Shown here: in pieces, positions 32,102 through 40,544 of the stretch
Layout: each line of letters opens with the position of its first letter
Position numbering within the stretch: position 1 is the stretch's first letter
Assembly: GCA_016722565.1 (NCBI GenBank)
Contig: JADKIU010000002.1
Coordinates: forward strand, 248,001 to 312,000
Reading direction: 5' to 3'
Source of the DNA: Bacteroidota bacterium
Lineage (GTDB): Bacteria > Bacteroidota > Bacteroidia > 2-12-FULL-35-15
Length of the DNA: 64,000 bases
Notes under the pieces: model-generated
Database searches by the model: none
What the model was told of the DNA's origin: nothing
What the model saw: the letters and a program-made list of their open reading frames with translations, nothing else
Program-made: the position numbers and the translations under genes

Positions 32102-32950
32102 CTAGTAATCTCCAAGTGTTTCAGCATTCTGATTCAAAGCCTGTGCCAATTGTTCATCATTTGGAGCAACGCCATGCCATTTGTGACTACCCATCATAAA
32201 GTCAACCCCATTGCCCATTTCTGTTTTCATTAAAATCATTACCGGTTTTCCTTTACCAGTTTTTTCTTTCGCTTGTTTTAGTGTAGTAACTACGGATGCG
32301 ATGTCGTTTCCTTTTTCAAGGTCCAGTACTTCCCAGCCAAATGCTTCAAACTTTGCACGTAAGCTTCCCATCGGTAATACTTGATCGGTAGAACCGTCAA
32401 TCTGCTGTCCGTTCATGTCCACCGTGCAAATAAGATTATCTACTTTTTTAGCAGCCGCATACATGGCTGCTTCCCAAATTTGGCCTTCTTGTAATTCACC
32501 ATCCCCATGAAGTGTATAAACAATGGATGCATCTGTATTCAATTTTTTAGCCAAAGCAGCACCAATAGCAACCGACATGCCTTGTCCGAGTGAGCCGGAT
32601 GCAATACGAACGCCCGGTAAATGTTCGTGCGTAGTTGGATGTCCTTGCAAACGGGTATTCAGCTTGCGGAAGGTCGCCAATTCTTTTACAGGGAAATAAC
32701 CGGAACGAGCTAAAACGCTATAAAAAACTGGAGAAATATGTCCGTTTGACAGGAAGAAAATATCTTCATTGATGCCATCCATAGAGAATTTAGCAGCATT
32801 GTGTTTCATGATCTCGAAATAGAGGGAAACAAGGTATTCGGCACAGCCCAATGAGCCACCCGGGTGGCCAGAATTAACTGCGTGTACTTGTCGAACGATA
32901 TCTCTGCGGACTTGAGAAACAATTTTTTCTAATTCTGCTGTGGTAGCCAT
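32102..32950 (-). CDS. Transketolase, N-terminal (TPP-binding) subunit
   Basis: 282 aa with the thiamine diphosphate pyrophosphate domain: AVNSGHPGGSLGCAEYLVSL at the start, HGDGELQEGQIWEAAMYAAA ending NLICTVDMNGQQIDG (the GDG...N metal/TPP motif), and GHPTTHEHLPGVRIASGSLG. It forms the active site together with the C-terminal subunit encoded at 29630-30583. Reactions are two-carbon ketol transfers between sugar phosphates in the non-oxidative pentose phosphate pathway. It is first in the minus-strand group and has a free 150-base upstream region facing divergent ychF. Confidence 0.92.
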   Translation of the reverse strand: MATTAELEKIVSQVRRDIVRQVHAVNSGHPGGSLGCAEYLVSLYFEIMKHNAAKFSMDGINEDIFFLSNGHISPVFYSVLARSGYFPVKELATFRKLNTRLQGHPTTHEHLPGVRIASGSLGQGMSVAIGAALAKKLNTDASIVYTLHGDGELQEGQIWEAAMYAAAKKVDNLICTVDMNGQQIDGSTDQVLPMGSLRAKFEAFGWEVLDLEKGNDIASVVTTLKQAKEKTGKGKPVMILMKTEMGNGVDFMMGSHKWHGVAPNDEQLAQALNQNAETLGDY

Positions 32951-33187
32951 AAATATGTTGATTAAAAGGTGGTTTTTAAGATTGAGGATTCAAAAGTATC
33001 AATTTTTACAAGGCTTTTGGTATTGTTGAAAAATCGCATTATTGTTGAAAACTCACGTAAATAAAGCTAAATAAGGGTTTTTATAACTTTTGGATATCGT
33101 TATATGTGCAGGCTTAAAATAACTCAAGGGTTCCTTGTTTCAATTGAAACGTTGAACTTTTTAACTTTAAACTTTGAACTAAAAAAT

Positions 33188-34288
33188 ATGGCATTACAGT
33201 GTGGAATTGTGGGATTACCAAATGTTGGAAAATCAACATTATTTAATTGTTTATCAAACGCAAAAGCACAAGCGGCAAATTTCCCGTTTTGTACCATCGA
33301 GCCCAATGTGGGTGTTATTACTGTTCCGGATGAGCGTTTAGCCGTTTTGGAAAAAATTGTGAACCCGGAGCGAGTAGTACCAACCGTAGTGGAGATTGTG
33401 GATATTGCCGGATTGGTAAAGGGAGCAAGTAAAGGCGAAGGTCTGGGGAATAAATTCTTAGCAAACATTCGCGAAACGAATGCTATCATTCACGTTCTGC
33501 GTTGCTTTGATGACGACAATATTATTCACGTGGATGGTTCTGTAAACCCGGTGAGAGATAAAGAAATCATTGATACAGAGCTTCAGTTGAAAGATTTGGA
33601 ATCGGTAGAATCGAAGATGAAGAAGGTGGAGAAAATGGCAAAAACCGGTAACGACAAGGATGCTAAAAAAGCATTTGAGGTATTGTCTGGTTTAAAGGAG
33701 CTTTTAGAACAAGGAAAATCAGCACGCTCTGCGAATTTGTCGGAACAAGATATGGTTCATGTTGCAGATTGTTGCTTATTGACCATCAAACCCGTATTGT
33801 ACGTTTGTAATGTGGATGAAAAGTCGGTAAAAACCGGAAACAAATATGTGGATGCTGTTAGAGAAGCCGTGAAGGACGAAAATGCTGAGGTGTTAATCAT
33901 CACCGCTGCAATGGAAGCTGAAATTGCCAGTTTGGAAACTTACGAAGAGCGTCAGATGTTTTTAGGTGAAATGGGATTGACGGAGCCGGGGGTGAATTAC
34001 CTAATTAAAGCGGCTTACCGTATTTTGAATTTACAAACGTATTTCACCGCAGGCGTGAAAGAAGTGAGAGCTTGGACCATCAGTAAAGGAATGACCGCTC
34101 CCCAAGCTGCTGGGGTTATCCATACCGATTTCGAAAAAGGATTTATCAGAGCTGAGGTGATCAAGTATAATGATTTTGTTACTTTAGGCTCGGAAGCTGC
34201 TTGTAAAGAAGCCGGCAAAATGGGTGTTGAAGGTAAAGAATATGTGGTAAATGATGGGGATTTGATGCACTTTCGTTTTAACGTATAA
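33188..34288 (+). CDS. ychF: Redox-regulated ATPase/GTPase YchF (Obg family)
   Basis: The start is the ATG at 33188; a longer frame begins 28 codons upstream but its extra residues (FLTLNFELKN type) are not family-like. P-loop GLPNVGKSTLFN, switch/G3 region VDIAGLVKGASKGEGLGN, helical insert (LKDLESVESKMKKVEKMAK), and a C-terminal TGS domain (YFTAGVKEVRAWTISKGMTA through EGKEYVVNDGDLMHFRFNV) are all in place. YchF binds ATP more than GTP, associates with ribosomes and affects stress resistance. Length (366 aa) is standard. Monocistronic by spacing, though parE follows 70 bases later. Confidence 0.95.
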   Translation: MALQCGIVGLPNVGKSTLFNCLSNAKAQAANFPFCTIEPNVGVITVPDERLAVLEKIVNPERVVPTVVEIVDIAGLVKGASKGEGLGNKFLANIRETNAIIHVLRCFDDDNIIHVDGSVNPVRDKEIIDTELQLKDLESVESKMKKVEKMAKTGNDKDAKKAFEVLSGLKELLEQGKSARSANLSEQDMVHVADCCLLTIKPVLYVCNVDEKSVKTGNKYVDAVREAVKDENAEVLIITAAMEAEIASLETYEERQMFLGEMGLTEPGVNYLIKAAYRILNLQTYFTAGVKEVRAWTISKGMTAPQAAGVIHTDFEKGFIRAEVIKYNDFVTLGSEAACKEAGKMGVEGKEYVVNDGDLMHFRFNV

Positions 34289-34358
34289 TGTATGATGTAT
34301 AATGGAAGATGTAAGGAAATTTTGCAATTCCAGTTTTATAAATTTGTAATAATTTGTA

Positions 34359-36200
34359 ATGGCTAAATATACCGAAGACAGTATAAAAACGCTGGAGTGG
34401 AACGAGCACATTCGTTTACGCCCAGGGATGTACATTGGTAAATTGGGAGATGGTTCTTCTCCGGACGATGGAATTTACATCTTATTGAAAGAAACTCTTG
34501 ATAACTGTATTGATGAGTTTGTGATGGGGAATGGTAAAACCATCGAAGTGACCATTAAAGACAAAACAGTTCGTGTTCGAGATTATGGTCGCGGTATCCC
34601 ATTAGGGAAATTAGTAGATGTTGTTTCCAAAATCAACACAGGAGCGAAATATGATTCGGAAGCATTTAAGAAGTCGGTTGGATTGAATGGGGTTGGTACA
34701 AAAGCTGTTAATGCATTGTCGAGTTACTTTAATGTACAAGCATTCCGTGAAGGGAAAACCAAATCAGCAGATTTTGCGACCGGTGTATTGACCAAAGAAA
34801 CAAAAATTGTGGATTCGGATCAACGCATGGGAACACTTGTATCCTTTACTCCGGATGAAACGATTTTTGGAAAGTACCACTTCATCAATGAATACATTGA
34901 AAAAATGTTGTGGAACTATGCATACCTAAATACCGGTTTGACAATTATCTACAACGGACAAAAATTTTATTCCGAAAATGGATTGTTGGATTTGTTAACA
35001 CAAAACATCAGCGGTCCGATTTTGTATCCTACTATCCATTTGAGAGGATATGATATTGAAGTGGCGATGACCCACAGTAACCAACAATACGGTGAAGAAT
35101 ATTATTCCTTTGTAAACGGACAACATACCACACAAGGTGGAACGCATCAAGGAGCATTCAGAGAGGCATTGGTAAAAACTATCCGCGACTTCTTCAAAAA
35201 AGATTTTGAAGCCGTGGATGTGCGTACGTCCATTATTGCTGCTGTGAGTATCAAAGTGCAAGAGCCGGTTTTTGAATCTCAAACAAAAACAAAGTTAGGT
35301 TCCACCGATGTGGGACCGAAAGGGCCATCTGTAAAATCCTTTATTGGTGATTTCTTAAAAACCGAATTGGATAATTTCTTGCACAAGAATCCGGAAACGG
35401 CTCAGGCCATTTTACAAAAGATTCAGCAAAGTGAACGTGAACGGAAGGATTTACAAGGAATTCAGAAATTAGCACGTGAGCGTGCAAAAAAATCAAATCT
35501 TCACAATAAGAAATTACGCGATTGCCGCATTCACATGCAATCAAATGATGAACGAAAGTTGGATACCACCTTGTTTATTTGTGAGGGAGATTCGGCAAGT
35601 GGTTCCATCACCAAAACACGTGATGTGAATGTGCAAGCTGTTTTCAGTTTGAAAGGGAAGCCATTAAACGCTTATGGTTTAACGAAGAAGATTGTTTACG
35701 AAAATGAAGAGTTCAACTTGCTTCAAGCAGCATTAAACATTGAAGACGGAATCGAGAATTTACGTTACAACAACATTGTGGTTGCTACCGATGCAGACGT
35801 GGATGGTATGCACATCCGTTTGTTGTTGATGACCTTCTTCTTACAGTTCTTTCCGGATTTAGTGAAAAACGGACATGTATACATTCTACAAACACCTTTG
35901 TTCCGCGTTCGGAATAAAAAAGAAACCATCTATTGCTATAGCGAAGATGAACGCAGAGCTGCTATTGAAAAATTGGGCTCTAAACCGGAGATTACACGAT
36001 TTAAGGGATTGGGTGAAATTTCACCGGACGAATTTAAATTGTTCATTGGAAAAGACATGCGAAAAGACCCTGTGATTATTGGTAAAGACAGAACGATTGT
36101 AGACATGTTGGGGTATTATATGGGTAAAAACACACAGGAGCGCCAAGATTTCATTATTGATAATTTGGTGGTGGAGAAAGATTTGGTTGAGGGAGTATAG
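34359..36200 (+). CDS. parE: DNA topoisomerase IV subunit B
   Basis: A 613-aa GHKL ATPase plus Toprim protein. ATP-binding parts are KETLDNCIDEFVMGNGK, VRDYGRGIPLGKLVD and GLNGVGTKAVNALSSYF. The transducer domain follows (QQYGEEYYSFVNGQHTTQGG). Toprim carries ICEGDSASGSI with the catalytic Glu and VATDADVDGMHIRLLLM with the metal Asp residues. The tail (KGLGEISPDEFKLF, GKNTQERQDFIID) closes the core. Adjacent parC and the lack of a GyrB-type long insert support ParE, not GyrB. It should decatenate chromosomes together with ParC. A second type IIA enzyme (GyrAB) is expected elsewhere. Confidence 0.93.
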   Translation: MAKYTEDSIKTLEWNEHIRLRPGMYIGKLGDGSSPDDGIYILLKETLDNCIDEFVMGNGKTIEVTIKDKTVRVRDYGRGIPLGKLVDVVSKINTGAKYDSEAFKKSVGLNGVGTKAVNALSSYFNVQAFREGKTKSADFATGVLTKETKIVDSDQRMGTLVSFTPDETIFGKYHFINEYIEKMLWNYAYLNTGLTIIYNGQKFYSENGLLDLLTQNISGPILYPTIHLRGYDIEVAMTHSNQQYGEEYYSFVNGQHTTQGGTHQGAFREALVKTIRDFFKKDFEAVDVRTSIIAAVSIKVQEPVFESQTKTKLGSTDVGPKGPSVKSFIGDFLKTELDNFLHKNPETAQAILQKIQQSERERKDLQGIQKLARERAKKSNLHNKKLRDCRIHMQSNDERKLDTTLFICEGDSASGSITKTRDVNVQAVFSLKGKPLNAYGLTKKIVYENEEFNLLQAALNIEDGIENLRYNNIVVATDADVDGMHIRLLLMTFFLQFFPDLVKNGHVYILQTPLFRVRNKKETIYCYSEDERRAAIEKLGSKPEITRFKGLGEISPDEFKLFIGKDMRKDPVIIGKDRTIVDMLGYYMGKNTQERQDFIIDNLVVEKDLVEGV

Positions 36201-36272
36201 GAAAACAGAAAAAAGTTAATCGTTAATTGGGATTTATAATTAACCATTAACAATTAAAAAATTAACGATTGT

Positions 36273-38984
36273 ATGAGTAACGAAGAAAATACAAATGAAG
36301 AATTAGCAGGTGGAGGTGAAGAACTTCACAATGTGATTCATGTGTCGGGGATGTACCAAAACTGGTTTTTGGATTATGCTTCCTATGTAATTTTGGAACG
36401 TGCTGTTCCCTATGTTGAAGATGGACTAAAGCCGGTTCAGCGTAGAATTTTACATTCGATGAATGATTTGGATGATGGACGTTACAACAAAGTGGCGAAC
36501 ATTATCGGTCATACCATGAAGTATCACCCGCACGGGGATATGAGTATTGGGGATGCTTTGGTGGCGTTGGGACAAAAAGATTTATTGATTGATACACAAG
36601 GAAACTGGGGAAATATTTTAACCGGAGATAGAGCAGCAGCTCCCCGTTACATTGAGGCACGGTTATCCAAATTTGCTTTGGAGGTAGTTTTTAATCCAAA
36701 GACAACAAAATGGTTATCGAGTTACGATGGAAGAAATAAAGAGCCGGAAACCTTACCTGTGAAATTTCCATTGTTATTGGCGCAAGGTGTTGAAGGGATT
36801 GCGGTTGGATTGGCCTGTAAAATGTTACCACATAACTTTAACGAATTGTGTGATGCATCCATCGCTTCTTTAAAAGGAAAACGCACAGATATTATGCCTG
36901 ACTTCGCTACAGCAGGGATGGCTGATTTTAGCAATTATAATGATGGATTGCGCGGGGGTAAAGTGCGTGTGCGTGCAAAAATATCGCAGCTTGATAAAAA
37001 GACCTTAGTGATTTCTGAAATTCCTTTTGGTACAACAACCGGTTCGTTGATTGATATCATTGTAGCTGCAAACGACAAAGGGAAAATCAAAATCAGAAAA
37101 GTAGAAGACAATACCTCCGAAAATGTGGAGATTGTGATTCATTTGGTTCCAGGTATTTCACCTGATAAAACCATTGATGCTTTGTATGCTTTCACCGATT
37201 GTGAAGTATCCATTTCTCCAAATGCTTGTATCATTGAAAACGACAAGCCAAAGTTTATTGGTGTCAACGAAATTTTAAAAATCTCCACCCGTCAAACATT
37301 GGAATTGTTAAAGCGTGAGTTGGAGATTGAAAAAGGGGAATTGCAAGAATCATATTTGTTTGCGTCTTTGGAGAAAATTTTCATCAAGGATGAAATGTAT
37401 ATTGATTTCAAAAACTATTCGGATAAAGAAACCTTGTTTGCTTATTTGGATGAGCGTTTTAAGAAGTATAAAAAGCAATTCATTCGTGTGATTACGAACG
37501 ATGATTATGAGAAGTTGACACAGATTCCAATGATTCGCATCACTCGTTTCGATTCGAAGAAAGCGGATGAAAAGATGAAAGCATTGGATGCGCGTATTGC
37601 TGAAATCGATCATCACTTAGCCAACATGATTGATTTTGCTGTGGAGTATTTCAAGAATTTAAAGAAGAAATACGGTGTTGGAAAAGAGCGCAAAACAGAA
37701 ATAAAATCGTTTGAGAACATTGTTGCAACAAGTGTGGTGGTGGCAAACGAAAAATTGTATGTGAATCGTGAAGAAGGTTTTGCCGGCTATGGTTTGAAAA
37801 AAGATGAATTTGTTGCAGAATGCTCGGATATTGATGACATCATCGTGTTCTTAAAGGATGGAACAATGAAAGTGTCAAAGGTGGCGGATAAAGCATTTGT
37901 AGGGAAAGACCTGATACACATTGCTGTATTTAAGAAAAACGATGAGCGGACGATTTACAATGTGATTTATCGAGATGGAAAATCCGGAAGTGTATTTATG
38001 AAACGATTCCCGGTTACCGGTGTGACACGTGACAAAGTATACGATTTAACAAAAGGAACAAAAGAGTCGCAGATATTATATTTTAGCGCCAATCCAAACG
38101 GAGAAGCAGAGGTGGTGGAAGTGCAGTTGAAACCAATGCCGGGATTACGAAAAGTGCAGTGGGACTTAAACTTTGCAGAGTTGGCTGTTAAAGGCAGAAA
38201 CTCGATGGGGAATGTGGTTACAAAATATTCGGTGAAGAAAATTGTGAAGTTGAAGGAAGGTGTTTCCACACTGGGTGCACGTGATATTTGGTTTGACGAT
38301 ACAGTACAGCGCATCAACACCGATAAGCGTGGTGAATTTTTAGGAAGTTTTGGTCCGGAAGATAAGATCTTGACCATCACTCAAAGTGGACATTATAAAT
38401 TGTCGAGTTTTGATGTTTCCACCCATTTTGATCAAGACATGATTTTGATTGAGAAATTCAAACCGAATAATCCTGTTTCCGCAATTTATTTGGATGGTGA
38501 AAGTAAGACCTATTTCGTAAAACGATTTATGATTGAACTAACGGATAAAAAGGTATTATTTATTTCGGAGTCGGAAGGTTCCCGTGTTGAAATTGTTACA
38601 ACGGATGTGTTGCCGGTAGTAGAAGTGAAATACAGTAAAGTAAAAGACAAAGAAGTGCCTTCTGAAAAAATTGACCTGACACAGTTTATCGAGGTGAAGG
38701 GGATGAAGGCGAAAGGAAATAAGTTATCGTACTCGAAAGTAAAAGACATAACATTATTACCTCCGGTAGAGATACCAATTGATGAAGATGTGCAAGATGA
38801 ATTTGAAGAGAGTGGTATGTCTCCATTGGAAGCCATTAAAAAGGCACAAGAACCTGCAAAGGATAAAAACCTGATTTCTATTGATCAGATGATTAATGCG
38901 GAAATCAAATTGCCTTCTCAAGAGAAAAAGAAAAAGCCTAAAAAAGGCAAAGATGGCGGGAAAGATTTGAAGCTAGATTTTTAA
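36273..38984 (+). CDS. parC: DNA topoisomerase IV subunit A
   Basis: A 903-aa breakage-reunion subunit. N-terminal core: GLKPVQRRILHSMNDLDDGR, GHTMKYHPHGDMSIGDALV, and the active-site Tyr126 in AAAPRYIEARLS. A coiled-coil/tower region runs about residues 370-470. The C-terminal half has five or more beta-pinwheel-like blades (LKDGTMKVSKVADKAFVG, SMGNVVTKYSVKKIVKL, GESKTYFVKRFMIEL) and a very basic end (KKKKPKKGKDGGKDLK) after a low-complexity acidic linker, which may bind DNA. It begins 72 bases after parE, with an inverted repeat (about 36214-36270) between the genes. Together they form the heterotetramer. Confidence 0.93.
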   Translation: MSNEENTNEELAGGGEELHNVIHVSGMYQNWFLDYASYVILERAVPYVEDGLKPVQRRILHSMNDLDDGRYNKVANIIGHTMKYHPHGDMSIGDALVALGQKDLLIDTQGNWGNILTGDRAAAPRYIEARLSKFALEVVFNPKTTKWLSSYDGRNKEPETLPVKFPLLLAQGVEGIAVGLACKMLPHNFNELCDASIASLKGKRTDIMPDFATAGMADFSNYNDGLRGGKVRVRAKISQLDKKTLVISEIPFGTTTGSLIDIIVAANDKGKIKIRKVEDNTSENVEIVIHLVPGISPDKTIDALYAFTDCEVSISPNACIIENDKPKFIGVNEILKISTRQTLELLKRELEIEKGELQESYLFASLEKIFIKDEMYIDFKNYSDKETLFAYLDERFKKYKKQFIRVITNDDYEKLTQIPMIRITRFDSKKADEKMKALDARIAEIDHHLANMIDFAVEYFKNLKKKYGVGKERKTEIKSFENIVATSVVVANEKLYVNREEGFAGYGLKKDEFVAECSDIDDIIVFLKDGTMKVSKVADKAFVGKDLIHIAVFKKNDERTIYNVIYRDGKSGSVFMKRFPVTGVTRDKVYDLTKGTKESQILYFSANPNGEAEVVEVQLKPMPGLRKVQWDLNFAELAVKGRNSMGNVVTKYSVKKIVKLKEGVSTLGARDIWFDDTVQRINTDKRGEFLGSFGPEDKILTITQSGHYKLSSFDVSTHFDQDMILIEKFKPNNPVSAIYLDGESKTYFVKRFMIELTDKKVLFISESEGSRVEIVTTDVLPVVEVKYSKVKDKEVPSEKIDLTQFIEVKGMKAKGNKLSYSKVKDITLLPPVEIPIDEDVQDEFEESGMSPLEAIKKAQEPAKDKNLISIDQMINAEIKLPSQEKKKKPKKGKDGGKDLKLDF

Positions 38985-39007
38985 AGGTTAGTTCTCGTGT
39001 GGTATAA

Positions 39008-39057
39008 AATAGCCACAGATTCACAGATTGATGATCTATGAATTTGTGGCTATTTAT
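39008..39057 (+). terminator. Hairpin downstream of parC
   Basis: ATAGCCACA and TGTGGCTAT form the base of a long imperfect hairpin with AGATT/AATTT continuing inward, followed by TTATTTT. It probably ends the parE-parC transcript. The rest of 38985-39254 shows no gene. Confidence 0.6.
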
Positions 39058-39254
39058 TTTATTGAAAATTAAGTGAATTTTGGATAGACCATAAGGTTTG
39101 TATTTTGTGAATAAAGTTCAAAAGGAAAGGTTTGGCTGTCAAGGTGCATGAAGGACTGAGGTTGTTTTAGAAGGTGATGTTTCGAATCTTAATTTGATTA
39201 TACAATTTTAATAACGAACTTAGGAGCGGATAAAATTGAATTTTTGCTTTTTTT

Positions 39255-40448
39255 ATGAAGAATGCGCTTAAGAAGCTTATTGATTTAGGAGTACAACCTC
39301 ATTATCAGCCTTGGGAAATTTACCTCACCCGTAAACTCAATTCCATTACACTAATAGCAATTGTAAATATGCTATTGGGCATTCTGTTTTTTGAAATCAC
39401 AGGATATACTCAATTTATTTTTGAATGTATTTGTTCGTTGATTGTGTTGCCATTTGTTATTGTTTTGAATGTGTATAGAAATTACATTTGGGCGGCATAT
39501 TGGTTTTATATTTTTGGCTATATCTTCTTTATTCCCATGAATCTAAAAATGGGGTTGCAATCCTACATTATCCTATTTTATTTTCCTGTTTTGATTAGTA
39601 TGGTGCAGCTTTTAGGAAAAAAAGAAACGTTAAAGCACTTGATTATACTAAGTGTTTTTTGTCTGCTTTCGGTTATATTTATAACAATAGGTTATAAGTA
39701 TGATATTTATAAGGTTGTGTTGAGTGCGGACGTCATAAATAACATGTTTATTTTTAATATTATTCTAAGTTTTCTGACCACTTTATCGTTTATGATTATT
39801 ATGGTTTATGAATCGATTACTCAGGAAAATCATATCAAAAGTATCTTGAAGGAGAAAGAGATTTTATTAGCAGAAGTATTTCATCGGGTGAAGAATAATA
39901 TGAACATCGTGACCAGTCTTTTGAATTTGAAAAAAGGCATGTCGGATTCGAAAGAAGTTCAAGATGCATTGGAAGATTGTCGGAATCGTGTTTTTTCAAT
40001 GGCATTGGTTCATCAGAACATTTTCAACTCAAAGAATATTGTTGGTTTGAATTTTAAAGATTATGTAAAAAATCTAACAAGTGAAATTGCCAAGTCTTTG
40101 GGGGAAGAAGAAAAATTTGAGATTGTTTTAGAAACGGAGGATGTGAGTTTGGACCTTTCAAACGCAATTCCTTGTGGTTTGATTTTAAATGAATTAATTA
40201 CCAATTCGTTTAAGTATGCTCAGCAAGCTGACAAAAAGTTGATGGTTGGGGTAAAATTAAAAAAAGTGAACGGTCGTGTTGAGTTAGAAGTGCGAGACAA
40301 TGGCTTAGGTATCCCCGAAAATTCAACTAAAAATCACAATTCGTTAGGTCTGGAACTCATTAAGTCTTTATCAGAACAGATTAATGGTGCGTATTCGTTT
40401 TCAAATGAGAATGGATTGGTGTTTAAACTTTCGTTTGTTTCACAATAG
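39255..40448 (+). CDS. Sensor histidine kinase, membrane-embedded (HisKA_2/HWE-like)
   Basis: 397 aa. The first 190 residues hold five or six hydrophobic segments (ITLIAIVNMLLGILFFEI, IVLPFVIVLNVY, AAYWFYIFGYIFFIPMN, YIILFYFPVLISMVQLL, MFIFNIILSFLTTLSFMIIM) with short loops, so sensing is probably within the membrane. Then a short helix (KEKEILLAEVFHRVKNNMNI) contains the phospho-acceptor His in the HRVKNN motif of the HisKA_2 type, followed by HATPase parts (GLILNELITNSFKYA as N box; VRDNGLGIPENSTK as G1). No response regulator gene is next to it, so the partner is unknown. Monocistronic. Confidence 0.88.
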   Translation: MKNALKKLIDLGVQPHYQPWEIYLTRKLNSITLIAIVNMLLGILFFEITGYTQFIFECICSLIVLPFVIVLNVYRNYIWAAYWFYIFGYIFFIPMNLKMGLQSYIILFYFPVLISMVQLLGKKETLKHLIILSVFCLLSVIFITIGYKYDIYKVVLSADVINNMFIFNIILSFLTTLSFMIIMVYESITQENHIKSILKEKEILLAEVFHRVKNNMNIVTSLLNLKKGMSDSKEVQDALEDCRNRVFSMALVHQNIFNSKNIVGLNFKDYVKNLTSEIAKSLGEEEKFEIVLETEDVSLDLSNAIPCGLILNELITNSFKYAQQADKKLMVGVKLKKVNGRVELEVRDNGLGIPENSTKNHNSLGLELIKSLSEQINGAYSFSNENGLVFKLSFVSQ

Positions 40449-40544
40449 GCCATTTATAGGGTCTGTTTTTTTCTTTGCTTTTTTCGAATAAATACCCGTA
40501 ATTAGTGGTACAAAATCATCCCATTAATTAAATAATCACTCTAA

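Noticed and set aside
36200..36272. Attenuator between parE and parC
   Set aside because: An inverted repeat of AT-rich TTAATCGTTAATT type is present, but it has no terminator T run in the right place and is probably incidental.
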